DNA of 11,505 bases from Zoogloea sp. (lineage in GTDB: Bacteria > Pseudomonadota > Gammaproteobacteria > Burkholderiales > Rhodocyclaceae), in assembly GCA_016790385.1 (NCBI GenBank), contig JAEUNV010000405.1:1-11505 (forward strand), given 5' to 3'. Of this stretch, positions 10,011 through 11,505 are shown in pieces (within the stretch, counting starts at the first letter, position 1; each line of letters starts with the position of its first letter). A program made the position numbers and the translations under genes. The notes beneath the pieces are model-generated. The model saw only the letters and a list, made by a program, of their open reading frames with translations. It did not search any database and was not told the origin of the DNA.

Positions 10011-11505
10011 CGGCAACTGAAAGCGCCCGCATACTCGTTGTGGACGATGATCCACTGACCCGCCTGATGGCCTCTGAGGCCCTGCGCGAGGGAGGTTTTT
10101 CAACACTTGAGGCGGAAGACGGCGGGAAGGCCCTTGACCTGTTCGATGCCGCCTTGCCGGACCTCATCCTGCTTGACGTGATGATGCCGGGTTTGAGCGG
10201 CTTTGAGGTATGCCAGCAGATGCGCGCCCGGCGCAACGGTGCGCTGGTGCCGATCATCATGCTCACCGGCCTCGACGACGGTGATTCCGTGCAGCGCGCC
10301 TTCGACGCCGGTGCGACCGACTTCATATCGAAGCCGATCAACTGGACGCTGCTGCGCTTCCGCATCCGCTATGTCCTGCGCTCTGCCCAGGCGATGAAGG
10401 AGCTGACGCGGAGCAAGGAGAGTCTTTCCAACGCCCAGCGTATTGCCCGCCTCGGGAGCTGGGAATGGTTTGTCCAGGAAGATCGGGTCCAGCGTTCAGA
10501 CCAGTATTACCGCTTGTTTGGCCAGGCCGCCAGTGTCTTCGGCGAGGGCATCGAGGCGGTGCTGGAGCATGTCTATCTGCCGGATCGAATTCTCGTCGCC
10601 GCCGCCATCCAGGGCGCGCGTGGTGGCGCGGGCTATCAACTCACTTACCGGGTTGTGTGGCCCGACGGGCGGGTGCGCACGGTCGTCGAGACCGTGGAGC
10701 CCGGGGATTCAAGCGAAGGCGCGGCCGGTTTGGTGATGGAGGGGAGTGTTCAGGACATCACCGATCAGGTGGATGCCCAGCGACGCATCCGGCAACTGGC
10801 CTACTACGATCACCTCACCGGCCTGCCCAACCGGGAGTTCTTTCGCGAGAACCTTCTCGGCGTGGCCGTGCGCTGCCTGCGCAACGATTGCCGCTGTGCG
10901 GTGATGGTCGTCGATATCGATCGTTTTGCGCGGATCAACGACAGCCTCGGCCCCGAACGGGGAGACCAGGTGCTTCAGGTGATCGGCCACCGTCTGCGGG
11001 AGAGCATGGGGGATCGGGCGCCTGCCGAGCCCGCGGGGGGCGGTGCCTTGCCCTGCTTCAAGGTGGCGCGCCTTGCCGCTGATGAATTTGGCATTCTGAT
11101 GCCCGACGTTGGTGATCTGGGGGAGGTCTTGGAGGTCGCCCACCGATTGCTGGGCGTCGTCCGGGCGCCCATCCATGTGCCGGGGCAGGACATCACGCTG
11201 TCCGCACGTATCGGGCTTGCGGTCATGCCCGATCATACCGGCGACGCCGATGCCCTCCTGAAGGCGGCGGAAACGGCCCTCAACCGGGCCAAGCGCACCA
11301 ATGGCGAACCGGTCGCGCTGTTTTCGGAAGAAATGAAGGTCGCCGCCTTCCTGCGCTTCACCCTCGAAGGTGAGTTGCGGCGGGCGATCGGTGATCACGA
11401 GTTGCGGGTTGTCTATCAGCCCATCGTCGATGCGGTGACCGGCACCATCGTCAAGGCCGAGGCGCTGGTACGCTGGCCTCACATGGGGCGCGGGCCGGTG
11501 CCGCC
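10007..11505 (+). CDS. Response regulator REC-PAS-GGDEF-EAL (partial, runs off the right edge)
   Basis: The reading frame stays open from the ATG at 10007 to the window end (499 complete codons). Order: receiver about 7-125 with D13-D15, phospho-acceptor D57 ([10 protein letters not shown]) and K109 (FISKP); PAS about 140-258 ending in the PAC-like [13 protein letters not shown] about 262-440; start of an EAL domain from about 451 with E485 in AEALVRW. In the GGDEF domain the metal-binding D303 (DIDRF) and INDSLG are kept, but the signature is AADEF (357-361) and no RxxD inhibitory site precedes it, so cyclase activity is doubtful. EAL residues beyond E485 lie outside the window. It starts within the kinase stop codon (ATGA) and has no good Shine-Dalgarno, so translation is probably coupled. 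It is the obvious phosphate acceptor for the kinase HPt. Output is inferred to be c-di-GMP hydrolysis or binding. Confidence 0.93.

Overview
This is a GC-rich, gene-dense stretch of chromosome from a Gram-negative proteobacterium. Outer-membrane and periplasmic proteins, a bacterial-type glutaminyl-tRNA synthetase and many c-di-GMP and phosphorelay proteins all point that way. A betaproteobacterium (Rhodocyclales-like) is my best guess, from the look of the proteins only. I see no tRNA, rRNA, IS element, CRISPR array or other sign of recent mobility.

Left part (1-4361), minus strand. The first 44 bases may hold the last codons of a plus-strand gene that converges on a membrane-bound HAMP-PAS-GGDEF-EAL protein (47-2497). 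The GGDEF half of that protein has lost key catalytic residues, but its inhibitory RxxD site and the whole EAL catalytic set are intact, so it looks like a c-di-GMP phosphodiesterase. A 142-base gap separates it from glnS (2640-4361), a housekeeping gene read in the same direction.

Middle (4362-4652). This 291-base divergent intergenic region must carry the promoters for glnS (leftward) and for the rightward operon. It contains a TACAAT -10-like box facing glnS, two 8-base palindromes, and a weak Fur-box-like 19-mer that overlaps one of them.

Right part (4653 to the window end), plus strand. Four tightly packed genes form one apparent operon: a TonB-dependent outer-membrane receptor, a YfiR-family (DUF4154) periplasmic protein, a hybrid histidine kinase (CHASE8-like sensor, HAMP, HisKA, HATPase, degenerate receiver, intact receiver, HPt), and a response regulator REC-PAS-GGDEF-EAL cut by the window edge. 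Junctions are a 10-base gap followed by two 4-base ATGA overlaps.

The arrangement reads as a route from outer membrane to c-di-GMP. Receptor occupancy or envelope state would reach the periplasmic YfiR-like protein, which would restrain the CHASE8-like sensor of the kinase; phosphate would then pass from kinase to HPt to the Asp57 receiver of the GGDEF-EAL protein. It resembles the YfiBNR (TpbB) system, in which YfiR inhibits the CHASE8-HAMP-GGDEF protein YfiN, but with a hybrid kinase in YfiN's place and a TonB-dependent receptor where the outer-membrane lipoprotein YfiB would be. The terminal effector has AADEF in place of GGDEF, so its output may be c-di-GMP breakdown or binding rather than synthesis. 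This wiring is inference from domains and gene order.
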